Positions 49,556-58,758 of a DNA stretch of 64,000 nucleotides are shown piece by piece; within the stretch, counting starts at the first letter, position 1, and each line of letters begins with the position of its first letter. A program made the translations under genes and the position numbers. The notes beneath the pieces were generated by a model. That model was given only the letters and a program-made list of their open reading frames with translations, was not told where the DNA came from and did no database searches. The stretch comes from Dyella sp. AtDHG13 (lineage in GTDB: Bacteria > Pseudomonadota > Gammaproteobacteria > Xanthomonadales > Rhodanobacteraceae): NCBI RefSeq assembly GCF_003201105.1, contig NZ_QICJ01000004.1:186001-250000 (forward strand), in the 5' to 3' direction.

Positions 49556-52471
49556 GTGGAACTGAAACGTAATGTGCTGGCCCTGGCGCTGGCTTCCGGC
49601 CTGTGTTTCACGGCCGGTATTCAAGCGATGCCGACGGATACGGGCGCGAACGCAGGCGGCACGGCCGCTGCGAACGGCGCAACGGGCGATCAGGCCACGC
49701 CTGCGCAGCAGGGCGGCCAGAACGCCAAGAAAGACGATCAGGTCAAGGAAACGCAGGACCAGCAGCTGGCCAAGAGCCTCGCCACCATCACGGTGACGGG
49801 CTACAACCAGGGCATGGAGAAGTCGATCGACTACCAGCGTTACGCCGACACCATCCAGAACGTCATCACCGCGGCCGACATCGGCGGCCTGCCGGACCAG
49901 TCCATCGCCGACGCGCTGACGCGCCTGCCGGGCGTTTCCGCCGAGCGCATCGCGGGCCAGGCCTCGCAGATCAACATCCGCGGCCTCTCGGGCAACTTCA
50001 TCCAGACCACGCTCAACGGTCGCGAGCAGCCGTCCACCAGCGGCAGCAACTACATCCAGTTCGACCAGTACCCGTCCGAGCTGATCAACATGGCGACGGT
50101 GTACAAGTCCTCGCAGGCGTCGCTGATCACCGGCGGCGTGGGCGGCACCATCGCGATGGAGACGGCCAACCCGCTCAACGCGCCGAAGGAACAGAACCTC
50201 AACATCGACGCGCGCGGCAGCTACAACAGCCAGGCGAACGACGTGGCCGGCGCCAACTCCACCGGCTACCGCCTGAGCGCCGCATGGCAGGGCAAGTTCC
50301 TCAACGACACGCTGGGCGTGGGCCTGGGCGTGGCGCAGATGTACCAGCCGCACGTGGCCGAGCAGTTCGTGGGCGAGGCGTCGGACGGCAACCTCGTGAA
50401 CCTCAAGCAGACCGGCCAGTACGGCTACCTGACCCAGGGCCTGCAGGTGCAGCAGAACGGCGGCAACGAGCGCCGCACCGGCGAGATGGCCACCGTGGTG
50501 TGGAAGGCCACCGACGAACTGCAGTTCGGCGCCGACGCGTTCTACTCGAAGTTCAAGGATGTCTCGTTCGGTTACGGCTTCCGCACGCAGAACATCTACG
50601 GCAACCAGGACCTGATTTCCAACGCCGTGTTTGGTCCGTACGGCACCATGACCGGCGGCACCATCAACAGCCCCGGCAACAACAACTTCTCCAACGAGAC
50701 CACCGCCGACAACTACACGACGAACACCAGCGTGTTCTCCGGCGGCCTCAACATGAAGTGGAACCACGGCCCGTGGCACGTCAACACCGACCTGTCGATG
50801 TCGCGCGCGACCAGCAACGAGATCAACGTCGACACCACGGCTGATCCGTACAACAACCTGGGCACCACCAACCAGTCGCTGATGGCGCAGTCGACCACGT
50901 ACCAGCTGGCCGGCCGCAGCGTGGGTTCGGTGTCGTTCGGCAACCCGGACGCCTACACCAACCTCAGCGACATGGGCCTGTCGCGTTACGGCGTGTACCC
51001 CTACATCTACCACGACAAGATGAAGGCGTTCCGCACCGACGTGAAGTACGACCTGCCCAACAGCTCGTGGTTCTCGGCGCTGGAAGCGGGCGTGTACTTG
51101 AACAACCACACGTACAACGCCGACCGCGAGGTCTACGTCTACGGTTCGGAGTGGGGCACGGACTTCAACAACAAGGGCTCGGCCGGTTACCAGCAGGAAG
51201 CGTTGAGCATTCCCGCCAGCGCCGCCAGCGTGCGTTGCTGGAAGGGCAAGTTCTCCGGCCTGCCGTGCTTCCTGCAGCTCAATGGCCCGGCCATCCTCGC
51301 CGCGCATGGCATCACCGCGAACCCGGTGAAGGACATCAACAACAACAGCTGGTCGGAAATCCAGAGCGGCTCGGTCGACGAACAGACCCGCGACCTGTAC
51401 TTCCAGGCGGACATCGATTCGCAGAACGTGTTCGGCCACGAGCTGACCGGCAACATCGGCATTCGCTACTCGCACCAGAAGCAGTACAGCGATGGCCTGC
51501 AGCAGGTGGGCAACGGTGCGGGCATTCCGATCACCGACGGCAATGGCTACACCAGCACCGACTACGCGCCGCTGCATGTCGGCAAGACCTACTCCGACTG
51601 GCTGCCGTCGCTGAACCTGGTGTACCACCTCACCGACGACGACCAGATGCGCTTCTCCGCCGCCAAGGTGCTGTCGCGTCCGCCGATCAACAAGATGCTG
51701 GCGGGTTCCGGCTCGTGGGTGTCCAACGGCCAGTACAACGTGTGGGGCGGCACCAGCCCGCTGCTTGATCCGCTGCGTGCGTTCCAGTGGGACCTGGGCT
51801 ACGAGCACTACTTCGACGACCAGTCCGGCATGGTCAGCGGCGGCGTGTTCTACAAGCACATCGACTCGTTCATCCAGTCGATCCAGTACAACAACTTCGA
51901 CTTCGCCGCGGCCGGCATTCCGGTGCCGACCGATCCGAACACCGGCAAGCCCTACCTCAATGGCGTGTACCAGACCTCGTACAACGCCACCGGCGGCAGC
52001 GTGAAGGGCCTGGAGATGTCGTTCGCCAAGAACCATATCTTCCCGGGCATCTGGGCGGGCCTTGGCGTGCAGGCCAACTTCGCGCTGACCACCAGCAACG
52101 TGCGCAACCCGGACAACCTGGGCGGCCCGGAATCGAACCTGAGCCTGCCGGGCCTGTCCAAGCGCGTGGCCAGCATGGCGGTGTTCTACGACTACGGTCC
52201 GTTCTCGGCGCGCGTGTCGGGCAACTACCGTTCGAAGTTCGCCTCCGATACGCAGATCGCCGTGACCAACCAGCTGGTCACGTTCGCTGCCGAAACGGTG
52301 TACGACTTCCAGGCCTCGTACGACATCAGCAAGCAGTGGCGCGCGGTGGTGCAGGTGCTGAACCTGAGCAACCAGCCCACGCGCACCTACTTCGGTGCCG
52401 ACCCGTCGCAGACCGGTACGATCCAGTACTTCGGACGCACCACCTACCTCGGCGTCGAGTTCAAGCTGTAA
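49556..52471 (+). CDS. TonB-dependent receptor of the alpha-glucan locus
   Basis: A 971-residue TonB-dependent receptor of the TonB-Xanth-Caul type. A signal peptide (KRNVLALALASGLCFTAGIQA) is followed by a Gln/Ala-rich linker, the TonB box TITVTGYNQGMEKSIDYQR, and a plug with ADALTRLPGVSAERI, INIRGLSGNFIQTTLNGREQPSTSG and GGVGGTIAMETANPL. The barrel ends RTTYLGVEFKL, with terminal Leu instead of Phe. The start is GTG at 49556 with the strong GGGAGGGG site eight bases before it. Its place at the head of amylase, glucosidase and sugar-transport genes points to maltodextrin or a related alpha-glucan as ligand, comparable to Caulobacter MalA. A terminator-like hairpin follows immediately. Confidence 0.93.
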   Translation: MELKRNVLALALASGLCFTAGIQAMPTDTGANAGGTAAANGATGDQATPAQQGGQNAKKDDQVKETQDQQLAKSLATITVTGYNQGMEKSIDYQRYADTIQNVITAADIGGLPDQSIADALTRLPGVSAERIAGQASQINIRGLSGNFIQTTLNGREQPSTSGSNYIQFDQYPSELINMATVYKSSQASLITGGVGGTIAMETANPLNAPKEQNLNIDARGSYNSQANDVAGANSTGYRLSAAWQGKFLNDTLGVGLGVAQMYQPHVAEQFVGEASDGNLVNLKQTGQYGYLTQGLQVQQNGGNERRTGEMATVVWKATDELQFGADAFYSKFKDVSFGYGFRTQNIYGNQDLISNAVFGPYGTMTGGTINSPGNNNFSNETTADNYTTNTSVFSGGLNMKWNHGPWHVNTDLSMSRATSNEINVDTTADPYNNLGTTNQSLMAQSTTYQLAGRSVGSVSFGNPDAYTNLSDMGLSRYGVYPYIYHDKMKAFRTDVKYDLPNSSWFSALEAGVYLNNHTYNADREVYVYGSEWGTDFNNKGSAGYQQEALSIPASAASVRCWKGKFSGLPCFLQLNGPAILAAHGITANPVKDINNNSWSEIQSGSVDEQTRDLYFQADIDSQNVFGHELTGNIGIRYSHQKQYSDGLQQVGNGAGIPITDGNGYTSTDYAPLHVGKTYSDWLPSLNLVYHLTDDDQMRFSAAKVLSRPPINKMLAGSGSWVSNGQYNVWGGTSPLLDPLRAFQWDLGYEHYFDDQSGMVSGGVFYKHIDSFIQSIQYNNFDFAAAGIPVPTDPNTGKPYLNGVYQTSYNATGGSVKGLEMSFAKNHIFPGIWAGLGVQANFALTTSNVRNPDNLGGPESNLSLPGLSKRVASMAVFYDYGPFSARVSGNYRSKFASDTQIAVTNQLVTFAAETVYDFQASYDISKQWRAVVQVLNLSNQPTRTYFGADPSQTGTIQYFGRTTYLGVEFKL

Positions 52472-52477
52472 GCCACG

Positions 52478-52516
52478 ATCGCGCCGGCCTCCGCAAGGGG
52501 CCGGCGCGATGCTTTT
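52478..52516 (+). terminator. hairpin terminator after the TonB receptor gene
   Basis: A perfect twelve-base-pair stem, ATCGCGCCGGCC/GGCCGGCGCGAT, starts seven bases past the receptor stop, followed by GCTTTT. The T-run is short, so it probably acts as a partial terminator that lowers expression of the enzymes relative to the receptor. The downstream amylase gene may also have its own promoter in the remaining 130 bases. Confidence 0.7.
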
Positions 52517-52649
52517 GCGGCCGTGCCGGGCCTTCCGGCATGGCATACACCTCGCGAGGCCCGGCGTGGCGGTTTCCGGTCCGATGCGAAATCCGCGTTC
52601 CGGTGTACCGTTCCGTCGATAGGCCTGCGGCCTTCGAATGGAGCACAGC

Positions 52650-54224
52650 ATGTCCCGGAATCGCCTGTTCAGCACTCTCGCGCTCGCCCTGTCCCTCGCA
52701 CTTGGCGCGGGCACGCCACCCGCAAGCGCCGCCGAAGCCGCTGCGGTACCCGCTGCGAACACGCAGGCGTCTTCGGGCGTCTATTACGAAATCTTCGTGC
52801 GCGCCTGGTACGACACCAATGGCGACGGCATCGGCGACCTCAACGGCGTCACGGCAAAGCTCGATTACCTGAAGTCGCTGGGCATCAGCGGCATCTGGCT
52901 GATGCCGATCAACAGCTCGCCGAGCTACCACGGCTACGACATCACCGACTACTACGGCATCAACCCGCAGTACGGCACCACGGCCGACCTGGAGAAGCTG
53001 GTCGCCGAGGCGCACAAGCGCGGCATCGCGGTGACCATGGACATGGTGATCAACCACACCAGCAACGAGCATCCGTGGTTCATCGATGCGCGAAAGGCGA
53101 ACGGCGCGCATCGCGACTGGTACACCTGGACGCCCAAGCAGCCGAACCTCGCGGCGCTCAGCGCCACCGACACGCCGATCTGGCACGCCGCGGACGACGG
53201 CTGGTACATCGGCGACTTCGGCGGCCACATGCCCGACCTCAACTACGACAATCCGGCCGTGCGCGCCGAGATGATCAAGGTCGGCCAGTACTGGCTGGGC
53301 AAGGGCGTCGACGGTTTCCGCCTGGATGCGGCCAAGCACATCTACGTCGACTTCAAGTCGGACGTGCACAGCGCCGAGGCATTGCGCAAGAACGTGGAAT
53401 GGTGGACCCAGTACCACGACGCGCTGGCAAAGACGAACCCGAAAGTGACCCTGGTCGGCGAGGTGAGCGCCACCTCGCCCAAGGAGCTGGCGCCGTACCT
53501 CAAGCCGCTGGGTTCGATCTTCGATTTCCCGCTGGCCGAGCAGTTGATCGTCAGCGCCAAGGGCGAGAAGGCCGGCAAGCTAGCCCAACTGCTCAAGGAC
53601 ACTTACGACGACTACAAGGTGGCGGGTGACACGCCACACATCGACTCCACGTTCCTGTCCAACCACGACCAGGAACGCGTGATGAGCCGCCTCAACGGCA
53701 ACCTCGACCACATGCGCATGGCAGCGGCGATGCTGCTGACGCTGCCGGGCCGGCCGTACATCTACTACGGCGAAGAGCTGGGCATGGAAGGCAAGAAACC
53801 GGACGAGAACCTGCGCGAGCCGATGCGCTGGACGCGCGATCCCGGCCCGGGCGAGTCGCGCTGGAAACCGTCCAGCGTGAACCAGGGCGGCGCGGTGTCC
53901 GTGCAGGCCGAGCAGGACGATCCGAACTCGCTGTACAACACGTATCGCACCCTGATCGGCTGGCGCGCGCAGAACAGCGCACTGCGCGACGGCGACCTCA
54001 CCGTGCTCGCCACCGGCAAGCCGAGCGTGGTTGCGTACTGGCGCAACGATGGCAAGCAGAAGCTGCTGGTGGTGCACAACCTTTCCGGCAAGGCCGTGGT
54101 GTGGAAACCTAAGGCGGATCTCCTGCCCAAGGACACCGCCGTGCTCATGACCACCAAGCCGCAGGCCGCGCTGGATAGCGGCAGCCTCAGCCTTCCCGCC
54201 TACAGCACCGTGGTGCTGCACTGA
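52650..54224 (+). CDS. periplasmic alpha-amylase, GH13
   Basis: A 524-residue GH13 enzyme with a signal peptide (MSRNRLFSTLALALSLALGAGTPPASA). The calcium-binding-like DTNGDGIGDLNG is at residues 55-66, the nucleophile Asp226 in GFRLDAAKH, the acid/base Glu271 in LVGEVS, and Asp340 in LSNHDQERV. All four GH13 regions are intact, so it should hydrolyse alpha-1,4-glucan oligomers in the periplasm. No carbohydrate-binding module is present. The GGAG in front of the ATG at 52650 favours this start over the ATG at 52638. Its stop overlaps the GH31 start (TGATG). It might also be an oligo-glucosidase; the exact specificity is not decided by these residues. Confidence 0.92.
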   Translation: MSRNRLFSTLALALSLALGAGTPPASAAEAAAVPAANTQASSGVYYEIFVRAWYDTNGDGIGDLNGVTAKLDYLKSLGISGIWLMPINSSPSYHGYDITDYYGINPQYGTTADLEKLVAEAHKRGIAVTMDMVINHTSNEHPWFIDARKANGAHRDWYTWTPKQPNLAALSATDTPIWHAADDGWYIGDFGGHMPDLNYDNPAVRAEMIKVGQYWLGKGVDGFRLDAAKHIYVDFKSDVHSAEALRKNVEWWTQYHDALAKTNPKVTLVGEVSATSPKELAPYLKPLGSIFDFPLAEQLIVSAKGEKAGKLAQLLKDTYDDYKVAGDTPHIDSTFLSNHDQERVMSRLNGNLDHMRMAAAMLLTLPGRPYIYYGEELGMEGKKPDENLREPMRWTRDPGPGESRWKPSSVNQGGAVSVQAEQDDPNSLYNTYRTLIGWRAQNSALRDGDLTVLATGKPSVVAYWRNDGKQKLLVVHNLSGKAVVWKPKADLLPKDTAVLMTTKPQAALDSGSLSLPAYSTVVLH

Positions 54225-56554
54225 TGCGCGCGAGGCTGCTCGCGCTGGCCTTGCTGTCCGCCCTGACCGCCGCGCCGGCGGCATTGGCGACGCACAGCGA
54301 CGCCAGCGCCGACCGCATGGAGCTCAACCTGCCCAAGGGCAGGCTGGAGCTGCGCCTGCTGGCGCCGGGCATCGTCCAGCTGCGGGTCGACGGCACGCGC
54401 GAGCCCGCCACGCCGGTGATCGATGAGCAGGCCAGTTTCGATCCGGTCGAGGTGAAGCGGGAGACGCAAGGCGAGGAGCAGATTCTGCGCTCGAGCGCGC
54501 TGGTCGCGCGCTGGAATCCCCGTCATGCGGAACTGAAGGTGGAGGACGCCAGCGGCCATCTGTTGCTCAGCGCCGACCTTTCGCGCGCCGCCGCCGGCCG
54601 CTGGACGCTGCGGCACGCCAAGGACGATCCGCAGTACGGCATTGGCGGACTCAATGCCTTCGACGCGGCCACCGGCAACCTGCTGCGCCAGGGCAGGCAG
54701 ATCGCCACGGCCGGCAAGCAAGGCCACACTGGCGCGCCGTTCGTGTGGAGCACGGCGGGTTACGGCGTGCTGGCCGATGCGGAGCCGGCGCGCTTCGATC
54801 TTTCGCCGACCGAGATACGCATCGAGGCTAAACAGCCGGTGCAAACCATCTATCTGCTGGCCGGCGAACCCGGCGCGTTGTTTGCGCAGGTGCGCCAGCT
54901 CAGCGGTGCGGCGCCCATGTTCCCCAAGTGGGCCATGGGTTTCACCAACAGCCAGTGGGGCATCGACCAGAAGGAAGCGCTCGAACTGGTCGACACCTAT
55001 CGTTCCAAACATATTCCCATCGATAACTTCACCTTCGACTTCGACTGGAAGGCGTGGGGCGAGGACATGGGCGAATTCCGCTGGAACAACGACAAGTTCC
55101 CGGATGGCGCCGACGGCAAGCTCAAGCAGATGATGGATGCGCGCGGCATGCACATGACCGGCATCATGAAGCCGCGCCTGCACGTGAACACGGTGGAAGG
55201 TCGCGAGGCCACCGCGCGCGGCTACTGGCTGGCGCAGTCGAAGGAAGCGCCCGACTACTTCTCGCACAAGCCCGTGCGCGACGTGGACTTCGACAAGCCG
55301 GAAGTGCGCGCGTGGTTCTTCAACGATGCGCTGAAGCATTCCTTCGAGACCGGCATTGTCGGCTGGTGGAACGACGAAGCCGACGACAGCGGCGTCGATA
55401 CGCAATTCCTCAACATGCAACGCGCGATGTACGATGGCCAGCGCGCCATCAGCGACCAGCGCGTGTGGTCGATCAACCGCAACTACTACCTGGGTGCGCA
55501 GCGCTACGCCTATGGCGTGTGGTCGGGCGATATCCAGAGCGGCTTCGCCAGCATGGCGGCGCAACGCCAGCGCATGCTCGCCGCGTTCGACGTGGGCGCG
55601 ATGCATTGGGGCATGGACGGCGGTGGCTTCAAGGCGCCGCGTCCCACCGACGAGAACTACGCGCGCTGGATCCAGTTCGGCGCCTTTACGCCGGTGTTCC
55701 GCGTGCATGGCGATTTCGGCCAGAAGCGCCAGCCCTGGGTGTATGGCCCGGTCGCTGAGAAGGCTGCGACGGAGGCGATCCGCCTGCGCTACTCGCTGAT
55801 CCCGTACATCTACAGCTACGAGTACCACGCGCATGCCGATGGCGTGGGCCTGGTGCGTCCGCTGCAGTTCGCCTATCCGAACGATCCGGCGCAGCGGGAT
55901 CGCATCGACGCCTGGATGTTCGGCGACTATCTGCTGGTGTCGCCGGTGGTGGAACAGGGGCAGACCACCAAGCGCCTGCGCCTGCCGCAGGGCCGCTGGA
56001 TCAACTGGTTCGATGCCAAGGCGTACGACGGCGGGCAGGAGATCACGCTCGCGGTCGATGCGACGAACTGGAGCGATATCCCGCTGTTCGTGCGCGAGGG
56101 CGCCATCATCCCGCAGCAGCCGGTGATGGATTACGTCGGCCAGCAGCCGGTGACGTCGCTGGACGTGCAGGTGTTTTCCTCCCGTGCCGAAACCGTGTTC
56201 GATATGTACGACGATGACGGCGACACCTACGGCTACGAGAAGGGCGCCTATGTCCTGCAAAGGCTTTCCGTGCAGCGCGACGCCGGTGGCGTGGCCTTCA
56301 AGGCCGGCGCGGCGGTGGGAAGCTACAAGCCGGCGTTGCATGATTACGTGCTGGCTTTCCATGGCGAGCGGGGCAAGGCGGTGACGGCGCATGGCAAGCC
56401 GTTGCCGGATTTGGGCACCGTCGATGCCCTGCGCGCGTCCGCGACGGAAGGCTGGGCGCGCGGCCATGATCGATTCGGAGAGGTGACGTACGTGAAGCTG
56501 CTGTCGGGACAGGCCAGGGACATCCATATCGACACCGCGGCGGTGCAGCCGTGA
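54224..56554 (+). CDS. exported GH31 alpha-glucosidase family enzyme
   Basis: A 776-residue GH31 enzyme. A signal peptide (MRARLLALALLSALTAAPAALA) is followed by the N-terminal beta domain, then the barrel: DNFTFDFDWKAWGEDMGEF, the nucleophile Asp384 in GWWNDEADDSG, and the acid/base Asp436 in GVWSGDIQSGF. Other GH31 marks are FDVGAMHWGMDGGGF, FGAFTPVFRVHG, RYSLIPYIYSYEYHAHADG and the C-terminal beta domains with FDMYDDDGDTYGYEKG. GH31 includes alpha-glucosidases, alpha-xylosidases and 4-alpha-glucosyltransferases; the locus favours the first or last. It overlaps the amylase by one base and the next gene by four, so it is part of a tight operon. Confidence 0.92.
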   Translation: MRARLLALALLSALTAAPAALATHSDASADRMELNLPKGRLELRLLAPGIVQLRVDGTREPATPVIDEQASFDPVEVKRETQGEEQILRSSALVARWNPRHAELKVEDASGHLLLSADLSRAAAGRWTLRHAKDDPQYGIGGLNAFDAATGNLLRQGRQIATAGKQGHTGAPFVWSTAGYGVLADAEPARFDLSPTEIRIEAKQPVQTIYLLAGEPGALFAQVRQLSGAAPMFPKWAMGFTNSQWGIDQKEALELVDTYRSKHIPIDNFTFDFDWKAWGEDMGEFRWNNDKFPDGADGKLKQMMDARGMHMTGIMKPRLHVNTVEGREATARGYWLAQSKEAPDYFSHKPVRDVDFDKPEVRAWFFNDALKHSFETGIVGWWNDEADDSGVDTQFLNMQRAMYDGQRAISDQRVWSINRNYYLGAQRYAYGVWSGDIQSGFASMAAQRQRMLAAFDVGAMHWGMDGGGFKAPRPTDENYARWIQFGAFTPVFRVHGDFGQKRQPWVYGPVAEKAATEAIRLRYSLIPYIYSYEYHAHADGVGLVRPLQFAYPNDPAQRDRIDAWMFGDYLLVSPVVEQGQTTKRLRLPQGRWINWFDAKAYDGGQEITLAVDATNWSDIPLFVREGAIIPQQPVMDYVGQQPVTSLDVQVFSSRAETVFDMYDDDGDTYGYEKGAYVLQRLSVQRDAGGVAFKAGAAVGSYKPALHDYVLAFHGERGKAVTAHGKPLPDLGTVDALRASATEGWARGHDRFGEVTYVKLLSGQARDIHIDTAAVQP

Positions 56555-58758
56555 GCGCGCGCAAGCGGCTTGCGCTCGCCTGCGCACTGGCGATGGCCTC
56601 CGGCGCGCACGCCAGCGTGATCGGCGCGCACGATGACATCCAGTGGAACGGTCGCTCGGCCAGCATGAGCGCGCAGGCCGATGGCGGCTTCGTGCTGCAC
56701 GCACCGGCGGGCGATCGCGCCATCGCCGCGCAGAAGCTCACCGTCCACACGGCAAGTCCGCTGTTCGACGGCCTGTTCGCGATGGCGCAGGATGACCTGG
56801 CGCACGATGCCGTGTCCGCCATCCGCGATGGCGCCTACGACCACGGCAAGGACATCCCGTGCCACTGCTTCGCCACCGGCGAGAAGTGGCCGTATGTGTG
56901 GACGCGTGATCTGTCCTACTCCATCGACTTGGCGCTATGGCGCATGGATCCGGATCGTGCGCGCCAGTCCCTGCGCTTCAAGCTGTCCGACGTGCGCGAG
57001 CCGTCGCAGCCGCAGGGCCTGTACGTGATGCAGGACACGGGCTCCGGCGGCAGCTGGCCAATCAGCACCGATCGCGTGGTGTGGTTCCTCGGTGCGCGTC
57101 ATCTGCTCGACGACAAGGCCTTTGCCGACGACACCTGGACGGCGCTGAAGGACACGCTGGCGCAGGATCGCCTGTATGTGTTCGATCCTGCGCTGGGGCT
57201 GTATCGCGGCGAGACCTCGTTCCTCGACTGGCGCGAGCAGACCTATCCCGCGTGGACCGAGAAGGACGTGCGCTATATCGGCGAATCCTTCGCGCTGTCC
57301 ACCAACGTGCTGCACTACCAGGCGCTGCAGCTCGCCGCGCAGATGGCGGAGCAGCGTCACGATCCTTCAGCGAAGGACTATCGCGCGCAGGCGCAGGCAT
57401 TGAAGCAGGCGATCAACACGCATTTCTGGCGCGCCGATCGCAGCATGTACATGAGCTACATCGGGCCGGGCGCGATGCCGGTGGACAGCTATGACCTGCT
57501 CGGCATCGCACTGGCGGTGACCAGCGGCGTGGCCGATGCGGCGAAGGCGAAGCAGACGCTGGCGAACTATCCCGCCTGGCCGGCCGGAAGCCCGGTGATC
57601 TGGCCGGAACGCAAGGACCAGCCGGTGTATCACAACCGCGCCATCTGGCCGTTCGTAAGCGCGTACTCGCTGCGCGCCGCGCGCACGGTGAACGATGCGC
57701 CGCGCATCGCGCTCGAGATGGATTCGCTGCTGCGCGGCGCGGCGCTCGCTGCCTCCAACATGGAGAACTACGAGCTGGTCTCGCAGGCGGTGCACGTCGA
57801 CGAGGGCAAGCTCAGCGGCCCGGTGGTGAATTCGCCGCGCCAGCTGTGGTCGGTGGCGGGCTATCTCGACATGGTCGTCACCGGCGTGTTCGGCCTGGGT
57901 GGCGATGGCAGCATCGATCCGAAACTGCCCAGCTCGTGGCTCGCGCCGCTGTTCGGCGATCAGGCCAAGATCACGCTGGACCTCGGCGATCGACGCATCA
58001 CGCTGCTGCGGCCGGCGAAGGCCGATGGCGATCTGCTGGTGGCGCAGGCGCAGCACCGCGAGGGCAACGAAACCATCGTCCAGTTGAAGGCCATCCAGTC
58101 GGGCGCGAAGCCGTTGCGCACCGGCGCGCCATTGTTCGGTCCCGACATGCCGGATGCGCCGGCCGTGGCGGACACGGCCAAGGGCTGGCAGGTGAGTTTT
58201 GCCGGCAAGGGCGTGCTGTATCTCGACGGCCAGCGCATTGGCCCCATCGACGGCAGCCTGACCGTGCCCAAGGGCGCGACGCGCCAGTGCTTCCAGCTCA
58301 CGCGCGTGGGCGAGGGCGGCCTTGAATCGCTGCCGAGCCTGCCGACCTGCAAGGGCGAGGAAGCGCGCATCGCGGGGCAGGGACCGTGGGAATGGAAGGC
58401 GGCGAAGGGCGGCCGCTATGACGTCTCGTTCGACTACGCCAATGATCACGGCCCCATCAACACCGGCGTGACGGCCGCGGTGAAATTGCTCGACGTCGCG
58501 TGCGATGGTGCAGCGCCACAGCGCGTGGCCGTCGTGATGCCGCATAGTGTGGGCATGCAACGCTCCACCACGGCCACCTTCACGGCGCAGGCGGGGGCGC
58601 TTTGCCGCTTCCGTCTGGATCAGGGGTTCAACATGAGTGACCTGCGCCACAACGCGCGTTACACCGGCGAACAGGGCGGTGCCACCGGCCCGGTGAACGA
58701 GGCGGCGGTCGACGCCATGCGCGTGTCGCCCGCGCCCAAGGGTGCTTCCGCGCCATGA
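56551..58758 (+). CDS. exported six-hairpin glycosidase, specificity unknown
   Basis: A 735-residue exported protein. A signal peptide, MSARKRLALACALAMASGAHAS, is followed by an alpha/alpha-toroid (six-hairpin) catalytic domain of about 480 residues with WPYVWTRDLSYSIDLALWRMDP, GLYRGETSFLDWREQTYPAWTEKDVRYIGESFALSTN, PVIWPERKDQPVYHNRAIWPF and PRQLWSVAGYLDMV. This layout resembles GH15/GH63-like enzymes, but I cannot assign a CAZy family. A C-terminal beta domain (about residues 610-720: YDVSFDYANDHGPINTGVTAAVKLLDVACDG) looks like a carbohydrate-binding module. GTG is the start, overlapping the GH31 stop (GTGA). Its place suggests an exo-acting role on alpha-glucan oligomers. Confidence 0.78.
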   Translation: MSARKRLALACALAMASGAHASVIGAHDDIQWNGRSASMSAQADGGFVLHAPAGDRAIAAQKLTVHTASPLFDGLFAMAQDDLAHDAVSAIRDGAYDHGKDIPCHCFATGEKWPYVWTRDLSYSIDLALWRMDPDRARQSLRFKLSDVREPSQPQGLYVMQDTGSGGSWPISTDRVVWFLGARHLLDDKAFADDTWTALKDTLAQDRLYVFDPALGLYRGETSFLDWREQTYPAWTEKDVRYIGESFALSTNVLHYQALQLAAQMAEQRHDPSAKDYRAQAQALKQAINTHFWRADRSMYMSYIGPGAMPVDSYDLLGIALAVTSGVADAAKAKQTLANYPAWPAGSPVIWPERKDQPVYHNRAIWPFVSAYSLRAARTVNDAPRIALEMDSLLRGAALAASNMENYELVSQAVHVDEGKLSGPVVNSPRQLWSVAGYLDMVVTGVFGLGGDGSIDPKLPSSWLAPLFGDQAKITLDLGDRRITLLRPAKADGDLLVAQAQHREGNETIVQLKAIQSGAKPLRTGAPLFGPDMPDAPAVADTAKGWQVSFAGKGVLYLDGQRIGPIDGSLTVPKGATRQCFQLTRVGEGGLESLPSLPTCKGEEARIAGQGPWEWKAAKGGRYDVSFDYANDHGPINTGVTAAVKLLDVACDGAAPQRVAVVMPHSVGMQRSTTATFTAQAGALCRFRLDQGFNMSDLRHNARYTGEQGGATGPVNEAAVDAMRVSPAPKGASAP

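Noticed and set aside
49511-52762. 1,083-codon open frame on the minus strand opposite the second TonB receptor
   Set aside because: Antisense shadow: rich in Val, Arg, His and Gln with no recognisable domain, while the plus-strand frame is a complete receptor with signal peptide and TonB box.
54200-56704. 834-codon minus-strand open frame opposite the GH31 gene
   Set aside because: Antisense of a gene with intact catalytic residues; the translation has no domain.
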